Shown here one piece after another: positions 7,995-15,323 of a stretch of 35,229 nucleotides of DNA. Source of the DNA: Chryseobacterium takakiae. GTDB taxonomy: Bacteria > Bacteroidota > Bacteroidia > Flavobacteriales > Weeksellaceae. The stretch spans positions 1 to 35,229 of the forward strand of contig NZ_FQVO01000022.1 of assembly GCF_900129385.1 (NCBI RefSeq), given 5' to 3'. The notes below the pieces were generated by a model. That model did no database searches. It was not told the origin of the DNA and saw nothing but the letters and a program-made list of their open reading frames with translations. The translations under genes and the position numbers were made by a program. The first letter of the stretch is position 1. Each line of letters begins with the position of its first letter.

Positions 7995-8546
7995 CTAAAA
8001 ACCATTTTCTCCGGAAGGTTTTATTTTCCGCAGCTGTTTGAGGATATCTTTAATGGCTCCGTTGGTACCGATCTTTACTGAATTTACCGTAGATCCTAAA
8101 AGCCGCATATTTTTTCTGTAGGTATCATAATCTGTTTCCGTAATCAGGTTTCCTTCTGCATCGAAAAGTTTCATACTTACGATCACCTGATTGGAGAAAA
8201 CATATTTCCCGATTCCTACTTTAAAATATTTTACTTTGGGTATGACAGCGAAATCTGCGTCATTATTCAGGCAATAATCTGAAATGGTTTTCTTATCGAT
8301 GCTGTCAAAAGAAATTTGGGTTTCGGTTTTCAGCATCTTATTTTTTCTTTCGCTTAAATTATCGGATACCGCGCTGAAAAAGGCTGTATTGGTGGGTTCT
8401 TTAATTTCTTCAATATCAGGTTCTACCTGAGGATTAAAGTAAAGGATTCGCTTTATCTTAGCTTCATGGCTGTTTTGCGCTTTCAGCAAAGAAGAGCATG
8501 GAAAGATAATAAGGACGAATAGTATGAAAACAGTAGAATTTCTCAT
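7995..8546 (-). CDS. hypothetical secreted protein
   Basis: A protein of about 183 residues that I do not recognise. The N-terminus MRNSTVFILFVLIIF followed by SSLLKAQ is a signal peptide with the Ala-Gln cleavage site common in Bacteroidetes; a Cys in the h/c region (PCSSLL) could alternatively make it a lipoprotein. The mature part is mixed alpha/beta, with DADFAVIPKVKYFKVGIGKYVF and a following strand resembling small periplasmic assembly or stress proteins, but no named motif. Three Met codons compete (8558, 8549, 8546). A -7 box at 8560-8567 places the transcript start near or past 8558, so a downstream ATG is preferred. It has no T9SS sorting domain. Confidence 0.7.
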   Translation of the reverse strand: MRNSTVFILFVLIIFPCSSLLKAQNSHEAKIKRILYFNPQVEPDIEEIKEPTNTAFFSAVSDNLSERKNKMLKTETQISFDSIDKKTISDYCLNNDADFAVIPKVKYFKVGIGKYVFSNQVIVSMKLFDAEGNLITETDYDTYRKNMRLLGSTVNSVKIGTNGAIKDILKQLRKIKPSGENGF

Positions 8547-8559
8547 CATGAATACCATG

Positions 8560-8567
8560 CAAAAGTA
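8560..8567 (-). promoter_or_regulatory. -7 promoter box of the secreted-protein gene
   Basis: Minus-strand TACTTTTG (TAnnTTTG) lies two bases before the first candidate ATG. It implies a very short leader and helps decide the start of the gene at 7995-8546. Confidence 0.55.
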
Positions 8568-8651
8568 CTGCCTTTTAACACGATATCATAATTTTTTTAA
8601 GAAATATTTAACATATTTTTCTATCAAAATCAATTTATGAAATCAATAATG

Positions 8652-8682
8652 TTTGTAAAGTAAAAAAAATATCGTACTTTTG
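8652..8682 (+). promoter_or_regulatory. rpsO promoter
   Basis: A textbook Bacteroidetes promoter: TTTG at 8652-8655, a 19-base spacer, then TACTTTTG at 8675-8682. The leader to the rpsO ATG is about 30 bases. Confidence 0.85.
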
Positions 8683-8718
8683 CAGCCGTTACATAATAAT
8701 CATTTAAATAATATTGGA

Positions 8719-8988
8719 ATGTACTTAAATACAGAAAAAAAGCAGGAAATTTTCGCAAAACATGGAAAATCTGCACAAGACACAGGAAGTGCTGAAGGAC
8801 AAATTGCACTTTTCACTTTCAGAATCAACCACCTTTCTGCTCACTTGAAGAGCAATCACAAAGATTATAACACAGAAAGATCTTTGGTGAAACTGGTAGG
8901 TAAAAGAAAAAGATTATTAGATTATCTTAAGAATAAAAATATCGAAAGATACAGAGCAATTATTGCTGAATTAGGTTTAAGAAAGTAA
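8719..8988 (+). CDS. rpsO: 30S ribosomal protein S15
   Basis: An 89-residue ribosomal protein S15, which binds the central domain of 16S rRNA early in 30S assembly. The sequence shows the family pattern: DTGSAEGQIALFTFRI, HLSAHLKSNHKDYNTER, then LVGKRKRLLDYLKNKN and a terminal IAELGLRK. Length equals the usual 89 residues when started at ATG 8719; the longer frame from TTG 8680 would begin within the promoter box. A terminator follows at 9010, and pnp lies downstream with its own promoter, the same rpsO-pnp order as in many bacteria. In E. coli S15 represses its own translation; here the short leader shows no evident binding fold. Confidence 0.97.
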   Translation: MYLNTEKKQEIFAKHGKSAQDTGSAEGQIALFTFRINHLSAHLKSNHKDYNTERSLVKLVGKRKRLLDYLKNKNIERYRAIIAELGLRK

Positions 8989-9009
8989 TCTACAAAGATT
9001 TTCAAAAGA

Positions 9010-9037
9010 GCAGCTTCGAAAGAAGTTGCTTTTTTTT
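9010..9037 (+). terminator. rpsO terminator
   Basis: An 8-bp stem with one G-U pair (9010-9017 with 9022-9029), loop GAAA, then eight T. Confidence 0.9.
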
Positions 9038-9206
9038 GCTCTGTGGTGAGCTGTAAAGTAAAAATGATATTGCAAATTGATGCATGGCATTAGAAATTTG
9101 TTTTTCTGGAATCAGTTTTAATGAATATGTTTATTAAAACATAAAATTAACCGCCATTTTCATACGGATTTTAGCCGGATGCGGTGCTATATCCAAATAA
9201 TTACAT

Positions 9207-9214
9207 TAAATTTG
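9207..9214 (+). promoter_or_regulatory. pnp -7 promoter box
   Basis: TAAATTTG fits TAnnTTTG and lies about 65 bases before the pnp ATG. No good TTG was seen at -33. It gives pnp its own transcription behind the rpsO terminator. Confidence 0.5.
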
Positions 9215-9279
9215 CATCGAAAATTTAAAAAGTTTAAATATTAATCGTGCCCAATACGGGGTACAAGAAGACAATTTTT

Positions 9280-11511
9280 ATGAGTATACCTCAAGCGTTT
9301 ACAGAAACGATTACTCTTGCAGACGGCAGAGAAATTACTATTGAAACGGGGAAGCTGGCTAAGCAGGCAGACGGATCCGTAGTTGTAAAATGTGGCGGAA
9401 CAATGCTTTTAGCGACTGTTGTTGCCAATAAAGAAGCAAATCCCGGTGTGGATTTTTTACCATTAACGGTAGATTACAGAGAAAAATTTTATGCAGGAGG
9501 AAGAATCCCGGGAAACTTTTTCCGAAGAGAAGCAAGACCTTCTGATCAGGAAATTTTAACAATGCGTCTGGTAGACAGAGTGCTGCGTCCGCTTTTCCCT
9601 GAAGATTTCCACGCGGAAGTTCAGGTAATGATTTCATTAATTTCTTACGATGGAAAGACTATTCCTGATGACCTGGCAGGTTTGGCAGCTTCTGCAGCCA
9701 TTGCCATTACCGATATTCCTTTCAACGGACCGATGTCTGAAGTAAGAGTGGTACGATTTGACGGCCAGCTGGCGATTAACCCAAGCTATGAGCAGCTGAA
9801 AGATTCTGAGCTGGATATCATGGTGGGAGCTACCAAAGATTCCATCGTAATGGTAGAAGGAGAGATGAAGGAAATTTCCGAGCAGGAAATGCTGGAAGCC
9901 ATTATCTTCGCCCATGCTGAAATCAAAAAACAAATTGAAGCTCAGGAGAAATTAGCTGAAAAAGTAGGCAAAGCTTTCCCTAAAAGAGAATATTCCCACG
10001 AAGTTCATGAGGAGGCCATCCGTGAAAAAGTGTGGAAAGAGTGCTACGATAAAGTATATGAAGTAGCAAAAACACCTTCTGCAAAAGAAGAAAGACACGA
10101 AAAATTCAAGGCTGTTCTTGATGAATTCCTGGCTCAGTATGTAGATAATCCTGACGAGCTGGAAAGAGTAACGCCTTTCGCTAAAATATATTACCACGAT
10201 GTGGAAAAAGAGGCCATGCGCCAGATGATCCTTGAAGACAATATCCGTCTTGACGGCCGTGATCCGCAAACGATCCGTCCGATCTGGTCTGAAATTGATT
10301 ATCTTCCGGGAGCACACGGTTCTGCGATCTTTACAAGAGGGGAAACCCAGTCTTTAACGGCTGTAACCTTAGGCTCCGTAAAAGATGCCAACATGGTAGA
10401 CAGTGTGATTTCTCAGCATGATGAGAAATTCTTCTTACATTATAATTTCCCTCCGTTCTCAACAGGTGAAGCAAGACCTTTAAGAGGAACTTCACGAAGA
10501 GAGGTAGGACACGGAAACTTAGCTCAGAGAGCACTACAGGCGGTAATTCCTGAAGAAAATCCTTATACCATCAGAATTGTTTCCGATATTCTTGAATCCA
10601 ACGGTTCGTCTTCCATGGCAACGGTTTGTGCAGGAACATTGGCGCTAATGGATGCCGGAGTACAGATTACAAAACCTGTTTCCGGGATTGCAATGGGATT
10701 GATCACCGATACGAAATCCGGTAAGTTTACCGTACTTTCCGATATCTTAGGAGATGAGGATCACTTGGGAGATATGGACTTTAAAGTAACCGGAACGGCA
10801 GATGGTATCACTGCTTGCCAGATGGATATCAAAATTCAGGGGCTTTCTATGGACATCATGGAAAAAGCGTTGATGCAGGCAAGAGACGGAAGATTACACA
10901 TCCTAAATAAAATCACGGAAACGATTGCTGAACCGAGAGCCGACGTAAAACCTCACGCTCCGAAAATGGTGGTAATGGAAATTCCGAAAGACTTCATTGG
11001 TGCGGTAATCGGGCCTGGTGGAAAAATCATTCAGCAGATGCAGAAAGATACGGATACGGTTATTGCGATTGAAGAGATCGGAGAAATCGGACGTATCGAA
11101 ATTGCTGGTACTGACAGAGAGAAGATCAATGCTGCTGTAGCGAAAATCAACGAAATCACTTTTGTACCGGTTGTAGGACAGGTGTATAATGGAAAAGTGG
11201 TGAAGATCATGGATTTCGGTGCCTTCGTAGCAATTGCAAAAGGAACGGAAGGGCTTCTTCACATCTCGGAAATCGAGTGGAAGCGTCTGGATAAAGTTCC
11301 ATATAAAGAAGGAGATGAAGTGGAAGTGAAATTTATGGGTTACGATGACCGTAAGAAAATGAAGCTTTCCAGAAAGGTTCTTTTACCAAGACCTCCGAAG
11401 CCGGAAGGGAAACCGAGACCGGAAGGGGAAGGAAGACCAAACAGACCGGAAGGACAGAAGCCTCAGGGTGAAAAGCCTGCGGAAAAACAAGATCCTTCAG
11501 CTGAAGCATAA
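9280..11511 (+). CDS. pnp: polyribonucleotide nucleotidyltransferase (PNPase)
   Basis: A 743-residue PNPase, the phosphate-dependent 3'-5' exoribonuclease that makes nucleoside diphosphates and shares in RNA decay. Domains in order: first RNase PH domain (from ITLADGREITIETGKLA, with FFRREARPSDQEIL), a helical linker, second RNase PH domain (LDGRDPQTIRPIWSEI, GSSSMATVCAGTLALMDAG), KH domain (about 562-625 with IGPGGKIIQQM), and S1 domain (about 632-700, VKIMDFGAFVAIAKGTEGLL). A basic, Pro/Glu/Gly-rich disordered tail of about 40 residues follows. ATG 9280 is chosen: it gives the usual short lead-in, and the frame upstream opens only with GTG at 9247. A strong terminator lies at 11536. Confidence 0.97.
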   Translation: MSIPQAFTETITLADGREITIETGKLAKQADGSVVVKCGGTMLLATVVANKEANPGVDFLPLTVDYREKFYAGGRIPGNFFRREARPSDQEILTMRLVDRVLRPLFPEDFHAEVQVMISLISYDGKTIPDDLAGLAASAAIAITDIPFNGPMSEVRVVRFDGQLAINPSYEQLKDSELDIMVGATKDSIVMVEGEMKEISEQEMLEAIIFAHAEIKKQIEAQEKLAEKVGKAFPKREYSHEVHEEAIREKVWKECYDKVYEVAKTPSAKEERHEKFKAVLDEFLAQYVDNPDELERVTPFAKIYYHDVEKEAMRQMILEDNIRLDGRDPQTIRPIWSEIDYLPGAHGSAIFTRGETQSLTAVTLGSVKDANMVDSVISQHDEKFFLHYNFPPFSTGEARPLRGTSRREVGHGNLAQRALQAVIPEENPYTIRIVSDILESNGSSSMATVCAGTLALMDAGVQITKPVSGIAMGLITDTKSGKFTVLSDILGDEDHLGDMDFKVTGTADGITACQMDIKIQGLSMDIMEKALMQARDGRLHILNKITETIAEPRADVKPHAPKMVVMEIPKDFIGAVIGPGGKIIQQMQKDTDTVIAIEEIGEIGRIEIAGTDREKINAAVAKINEITFVPVVGQVYNGKVVKIMDFGAFVAIAKGTEGLLHISEIEWKRLDKVPYKEGDEVEVKFMGYDDRKKMKLSRKVLLPRPPKPEGKPRPEGEGRPNRPEGQKPQGEKPAEKQDPSAEA

Positions 11512-11535
11512 GATTACAGATTATCAATGATATGA

Positions 11536-11561
11536 ACCACCGGATTTCCGGTGGTTTTTTT
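11536..11561 (+). terminator. pnp terminator
   Basis: Perfect stem ACCACCGG/CCGGTGGT (11536-11543 with 11548-11555) followed by seven T. Confidence 0.93.
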
Positions 11562-11784
11562 GTTTGGGTAAGGTTGGGAGTATAGATTGCAAATCCGCGC
11601 TGTTTGATGTGTTATTCTGAATATAAACTGAAAGTTTACGAACGAAGTTCAGAAGTGGAATGAAGAATCATCTGACTTTAAATTTCTTTTATTTTCTACA
11701 AGGATATAATGATTGTCGCAGTGATTATTGTTGGAACATTGATTGTAAATCTGCGTTATCGGGTTAGTAATATAATAAAAAAAT

Positions 11785-11820
11785 AAGCAACCTTCATCTC
11801 CTCAGGTTGCTTGTTTTTTT
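11785..11820. terminator. bidirectional intrinsic terminator
   Basis: A perfect 9-bp stem (11785-11793 with 11804-11812) has a T-run after it on the plus strand and, across an ATT step, another on the minus strand. No plus-strand gene ends just before it; on the minus strand it would end the reverse-transcriptase remnant. Confidence 0.8.
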
Positions 11821-11936
11821 TCTTCCTTTACGGAATGCTGTCACATACATGTGTGTGAATGAAAATGATTACTCACTTTAATTCTAGAGTGAAATAATAA
11901 ATTACTCCAAACTGGAGATTGGTAATGACAATATGT

Positions 11937-12970
11937 TTAAGAATAAACCTCTTGGCTTTTCTTGTATTCTAATTCTTTAGCTAAATTAAATCTTTCCCAT
12001 TTAGTAAACCAATATTTTACATTATTTTTTTGAAAATCTAATATTTTATTTAATGTATTAATACTTTCTTTTGCTTCTGTGAATGTTTTACTGTCTTTGT
12101 AGATTATAAAAATTTTTCTTTTATACTTAATATCGAGATATGGACAGGCAATAAGATCTAAGATTAGATGAGTTAACTCTGAAGATTTATTGCGTTTTTC
12201 AACAGGAAAAATTTTTATATATTCTTTAATATAGCTTTTTAAAGCTGTTTTTACTCGGTTAAATTTTGTAGAGTGTCCTAAATAATATAATATTACTACA
12301 ATAGAAAAATAATTCAATCTGCAATTAGGAATTTTATTGTTTACATGATCAAAACAGATAAATTTCTCTAATAAAATTCCAGGAATTCTAAATTCTCTAT
12401 CCAGTTCCTTTACTACCGTTAAAAGATATAACGTTTCAACCTGAGCATACTCTGAGATTAAATTTTTTTTGATTATAAAACTTGATTCATCTAGAACTTT
12501 TTTAAATACTCGATGTCTATTATTTGTTGATATTACAAATTTCTTCTTATCTGATTTATATTTTATTTTGTAAAAGGCTAATATTTTAGATAAAATGTGA
12601 CTTATTTTAATTGTTGAATTTACGCTTGGTGAAACTGAGTAAATAAAAAATATTAAATCTATAAAGTTAACTATATGGGATGTAAAAGATTCTTCTACTT
12701 TATCTAATTTATTAATAATATTTTTATCCTCTATTTCACCAGATTTAATTTTAACTCTATATTGAAAATATATGTTCTCAAAATTTATCAGATTTTTTTC
12801 AATAATATTATTTAAAAGAGCTAAACTATAATTGAGGACATCCTTATAATCGACCGCTGATTCTTTAATTAATATTTTATATTGCGTTATCAGATTATTA
12901 GCATTCCTTTTCTATTTTCCTTTAAAAAGATAAGATTAAAATTTGAGCTTGAAAATGACTGATCTAACAT
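11937..12970 (-). pseudogene. decayed reverse transcriptase-like gene (DRT3a-type ends, catalytic core missing)
   Basis: Read on the minus strand, ATG 12970 opens 26 codons, MLDQSFSSSNFNLIFLKENR then KGMLII, ending in TGA at 12892-12890. A different frame is open from 12911 to the stop at 11937 (about 325 codons), with no ATG or GTG start and only a late TTG at 12317 (126 residues). The N-terminal piece resembles the opening of defence-associated reverse transcriptases of the Drt3a kind (LDQSF...NF...ENRKG), and the long piece resembles their helical C-terminal part (SPSVNSTIKISHILSKIL, EYAQVETLYLL, LNYFSIVVILYYLG). The palm domain with its YxDD motif is absent, so polymerase activity is excluded. 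The stretch is far richer in A+T than pnp, which suggests foreign origin. The family call is by recall, not by search; the broken frame is directly visible. Alternatively it is an unknown helical protein with a non-standard start. Confidence 0.5.
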
Positions 12971-13025
12971 TAAGTTTTATGGTTTTCAAAGTTTTTCAAT
13001 TAGTTTTTTCAAATATATGATTTCT

Positions 13026-13059
13026 GCATAAAAAAAGATTACGGTTTTACATAATCTTT
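13026..13059 (-). terminator. terminator-like hairpin upstream of the RT remnant
   Basis: Minus strand: perfect 8-bp stem AAAGATTA/TAATCTTT with a 10-base loop, followed by TTTTT. No minus-strand gene ends here, so it may mark the end of a lost gene or of a small RNA. Confidence 0.5.
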
Positions 13060-13234
13060 AAATATTATAAAAAAGATTTCTTTCTTCCTTTAAATTACAG
13101 AACGCGTAAATTGACTTGACTTTGGAGGTCGTTCATTCATATAATTTTTGTTATATGTGTACTCTTTCATAAAGCTTTAGGCTAAAAACAAATTGAGATC
13201 CAATTCATTACTAGGAAGTTTGGATGTTTTTTCG

Positions 13235-13242
13235 TATCTTTG
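13235..13242 (+). promoter_or_regulatory. -7 promoter box of the cold-shock-domain gene
   Basis: TATCTTTG fits TAnnTTTG. If used, the mRNA leader before ATG 13452 is about 200 bases, long for this genome and typical of cold-shock genes. No clear -33 TTG. Confidence 0.5.
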
Positions 13243-13451
13243 TATGATAATAAAAGGAAACAACCTTTCTCTGTAACAGTTTAGACTTCTATTTTTCAAT
13301 CGGTTTTTTTGCTTTTACAGCTGACAGATTTTAATACTATTTCATTTTAAGCGCTTATTTAAGGCATTATCAGAGATCTTATTCAAACTTTTTATTTCTT
13401 TTCCTGCAACGGAAAATGTATTCATGTAACAACTAAATTTTATAATAATAT

Positions 13452-13886
13452 ATGGCGGATTCTTTTTCTAAAAAAGAAAATTTCAAAAAGAAAGTTCAAA
13501 AACAAAAGGAAAAAGCTCTTAAGCGAGAAGAGCGTAAATCGAGCAACAACAAAGGTAAAAGTCTTGACGAGATGTTTATGTATGTAGATGCAAACGGTCA
13601 ATTGACTTCAACTCCACCGGATCAGGGGGAAAAAGCGGAAATCAACATTGATGATATCCAGCTGGGTGCCGCTCCTATTGAGGCGGAGGAACTCAGAAAA
13701 ACAGGAATCGTTACTTTTTTAAGCGAAAAAGGATACGGTTTTATCACGGAAGACAAAACGAAGGAAAATATTTTCTTCCACAGTAACAACTGTGCAGAGC
13801 CTGTGAAAAAAGGAAACAAAGTTTCTTACGAGAAAGAAAAATCACCGAAAGGATTTTCTGCGGCGGAAATTCAATTAGTGAAATAA
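13452..13886 (+). CDS. cold-shock-domain protein with basic N-terminal extension
   Basis: A 144-residue protein: a lysine-rich, charged N-terminal segment (about 1-35), an acidic linker, and a C-terminal cold-shock domain (about 83-144). The nucleic-acid-binding motifs are RNP1 KGYGFI (93-98) and RNP2 IFFH (107-110), preceded by GIVTFLSE. Such proteins bind single-stranded RNA or DNA and act as RNA chaperones. Ordinary Csp proteins are about 65-70 residues, so the extension doubles the length and may add a second RNA or ribosome contact (inference). The ATG at 13452 follows a long leader with a possible promoter at 13235. A weak hairpin (13893-13907) lies after the stop but has no adjacent T-run. 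Confidence 0.9.
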   Translation: MADSFSKKENFKKKVQKQKEKALKREERKSSNNKGKSLDEMFMYVDANGQLTSTPPDQGEKAEINIDDIQLGAAPIEAEELRKTGIVTFLSEKGYGFITEDKTKENIFFHSNNCAEPVKKGNKVSYEKEKSPKGFSAAEIQLVK

Positions 13887-13924
13887 AATTACCCGGAAGC
13901 TTTCCGGTGTACCGAATAAATTTT

Positions 13925-13932
13925 TAAATTTG
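13925..13932 (+). promoter_or_regulatory. -7 promoter box of the gene at 13947
   Basis: TAAATTTG fits TAnnTTTG and lies 14 bases before the ATG, giving a leader of only about 8-10 bases. Confidence 0.5.
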
Positions 13933-13946
13933 TCGAAATTCAACCT

Positions 13947-14342
13947 ATGAATTTCGACTTTTTTGATTTTTTAGACCTGTGTGGTAATGTTCTTAACCTG
14001 TTTAACGGAGGTTCTTCAGACACCATCCGTTATGATCTGCCTGATAAGAGGAAGGAAAGAAAATATGTCTTTGAAAAGATAAGCACGATATTGTATCTTA
14101 TTTCAGCTGTTCTCTTTTTTTTTGTATTTAAAAATCCTCCTGTTTCAGACAATTATATCCAGGCTTTTGTTATAGCTTCGGTTTTAGGCTTCTCAGTTTC
14201 CCTGATTATTTTCTTTGTGCTTTATCTTTTTGGAAAATATTACTTTAAAAGCATCTTCCAGTGGCTGTTTTTCAGTCTTTCGGTGGTCTCACTGTGGGTG
14301 TCGGTATTTCTGTGGGTGTATTTTAAATCCGGGATATTCTGA
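13947..14342 (+). CDS. hypothetical membrane protein
   Basis: A 131-residue protein I do not recognise. The first 45 residues are hydrophilic and acidic then basic (DLPDKRKERKY); three hydrophobic segments follow at about 46-62, 70-92 and 102-126. No signal peptide and no catalytic motif. A -7 box just upstream supports the start and a separate promoter. Its stop codon at 14340-14342 directly abuts the stop codon of the convergent gene at 14343, with no base between. Confidence 0.7.
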   Translation: MNFDFFDFLDLCGNVLNLFNGGSSDTIRYDLPDKRKERKYVFEKISTILYLISAVLFFFVFKNPPVSDNYIQAFVIASVLGFSVSLIIFFVLYLFGKYYFKSIFQWLFFSLSVVSLWVSVFLWVYFKSGIF

Positions 14343-15179
14343 TTATTTCCAGTTTGGCACTCTGCTGAGAAGGAAAATAGCAATATATCCTAAGAATACA
14401 ACAGCTATAGCCCGTATCATGGATAATATTTCCACCTTCGCTTTTTCTTCTACAAGCGTTATAACAGGTTTTAAAAGTACTGCTTTTTGTCCTTCCGGTA
14501 TTGCTTCTGAAATATCACGATACTCGCGAGACATTTTGGTAATGTATTCGAAGTTTTTTATTTTATCAAAATCATAATTTTTCATTATTGTATCTCTTGT
14601 GTATACAAGAAAATCATCCAGTTGCTTTTTTTGATTTTCCTCATCAGCGTTCTGGTCTATTGGTTTTTCAAAGATGAGACTATAAAAAACATCATGATTC
14701 TTTGATTGAAAGGGATATACGAAAACAACCTGTGCGTATCTGGATACCGGTTTTTTTCTACTTTTAATACCAGAATAAATCATTGGGCTTCTGATAACAT
14801 TAAAATTCCGGATGGTAAGACCTCTGCTATTGGCAGCGTATACTTCTTCAATATTTACAATTTCTTTTGTTTTCGTATCGTAAAGCGATAATAAATCGAT
14901 ACTGAACAGCATGATCATAAATGTACAGAACATCGAAGAGAAAATAATAACACTTTTCCGGAAAGAAGAATAACCGGATCGCATTACCCTGTCTTTTTTT
15001 ACAAAAAAGGTTACAGACCATGCGATTAAAGTGGTAATTATCCAAAAATCCCGTCCGTATTTGGGAGGGAACTGACGAATGTTAAAGATATAATAGAGTA
15101 CAGTGAGAAGCGTAAGATTAGTAAGTAATGAAATAATAAACACTTTCATTGAATACCGGAACTCTTTAAAACCAATCAT
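14343..15179 (-). CDS. hypothetical membrane protein
   Basis: A 278-residue protein of unknown family. Three N-terminal hydrophobic segments (about 11-32, 44-60 and 78-97) are followed by a hydrophilic domain of about 140 residues containing SRKKPVSRYAQVVFVYPFQS, and a final membrane segment (about 252-272) near the C-terminus. ATG 15179 is chosen because the longer frame begins only with TTG at 15197. It converges on the small membrane gene at 13947 with zero spacing. No partner gene suggests a role. Confidence 0.7.
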   Translation of the reverse strand: MIGFKEFRYSMKVFIISLLTNLTLLTVLYYIFNIRQFPPKYGRDFWIITTLIAWSVTFFVKKDRVMRSGYSSFRKSVIIFSSMFCTFMIMLFSIDLLSLYDTKTKEIVNIEEVYAANSRGLTIRNFNVIRSPMIYSGIKSRKKPVSRYAQVVFVYPFQSKNHDVFYSLIFEKPIDQNADEENQKKQLDDFLVYTRDTIMKNYDFDKIKNFEYITKMSREYRDISEAIPEGQKAVLLKPVITLVEEKAKVEILSMIRAIAVVFLGYIAIFLLSRVPNWK

Positions 15180-15278
15180 GTTTAATTTTGATTGCAAAAA
15201 TAGATAAAAAGTTTGCTATATACAGATCCTGAATATTGTTAAATCATTTCCTTGAAGTTATAAATTATCATAAATGCA

Positions 15279-15309
15279 TTGTGCATTCCTCCGTGAATAA
15301 GTATTTTTG
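15279..15309 (+). promoter_or_regulatory. promoter of the glycosyltransferase gene
   Basis: TTG at 15279-15281, a 20-base spacer and TATTTTTG at 15302-15309. The -33 TTG sits in the loop of a perfect inverted repeat AATGCA-TTG-TGCATT (15273-15287), a possible operator. Confidence 0.6.
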
Positions 15310-15323
15310 AAAAATTTTCAGAA

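Larger units (their letters stand above)
11512..11936. other. intergenic region with repeat debris and two terminators
   Basis: After the pnp terminator the gap carries short degenerate repeats: GATTGCAAATCCGCG at 11585-11599 and GATTGTAAATCTGCG at 11741-11755 (13 of 15 equal), and a stretch at about 11610-11680 resembling the dispersed family with GAATGAAGAATC. A bidirectional terminator lies at 11785-11820. No gene was seen. Confidence 0.5.
12971..13451. other. intergenic region with cold-shock-gene leader
   Basis: The left half is AT-rich and carries a minus-strand hairpin with T-run (13026-13059). The right half holds the promoter box at 13235-13242 and a leader of about 200 bases for the cold-shock-domain gene. 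No further coding frame is convincing. Confidence 0.6.

Noticed and set aside
13889..13910. Terminator after the cold-shock gene
   Set aside because: A 6-bp hairpin CCGGAA/TTCCGG is present but lacks a following T-run.
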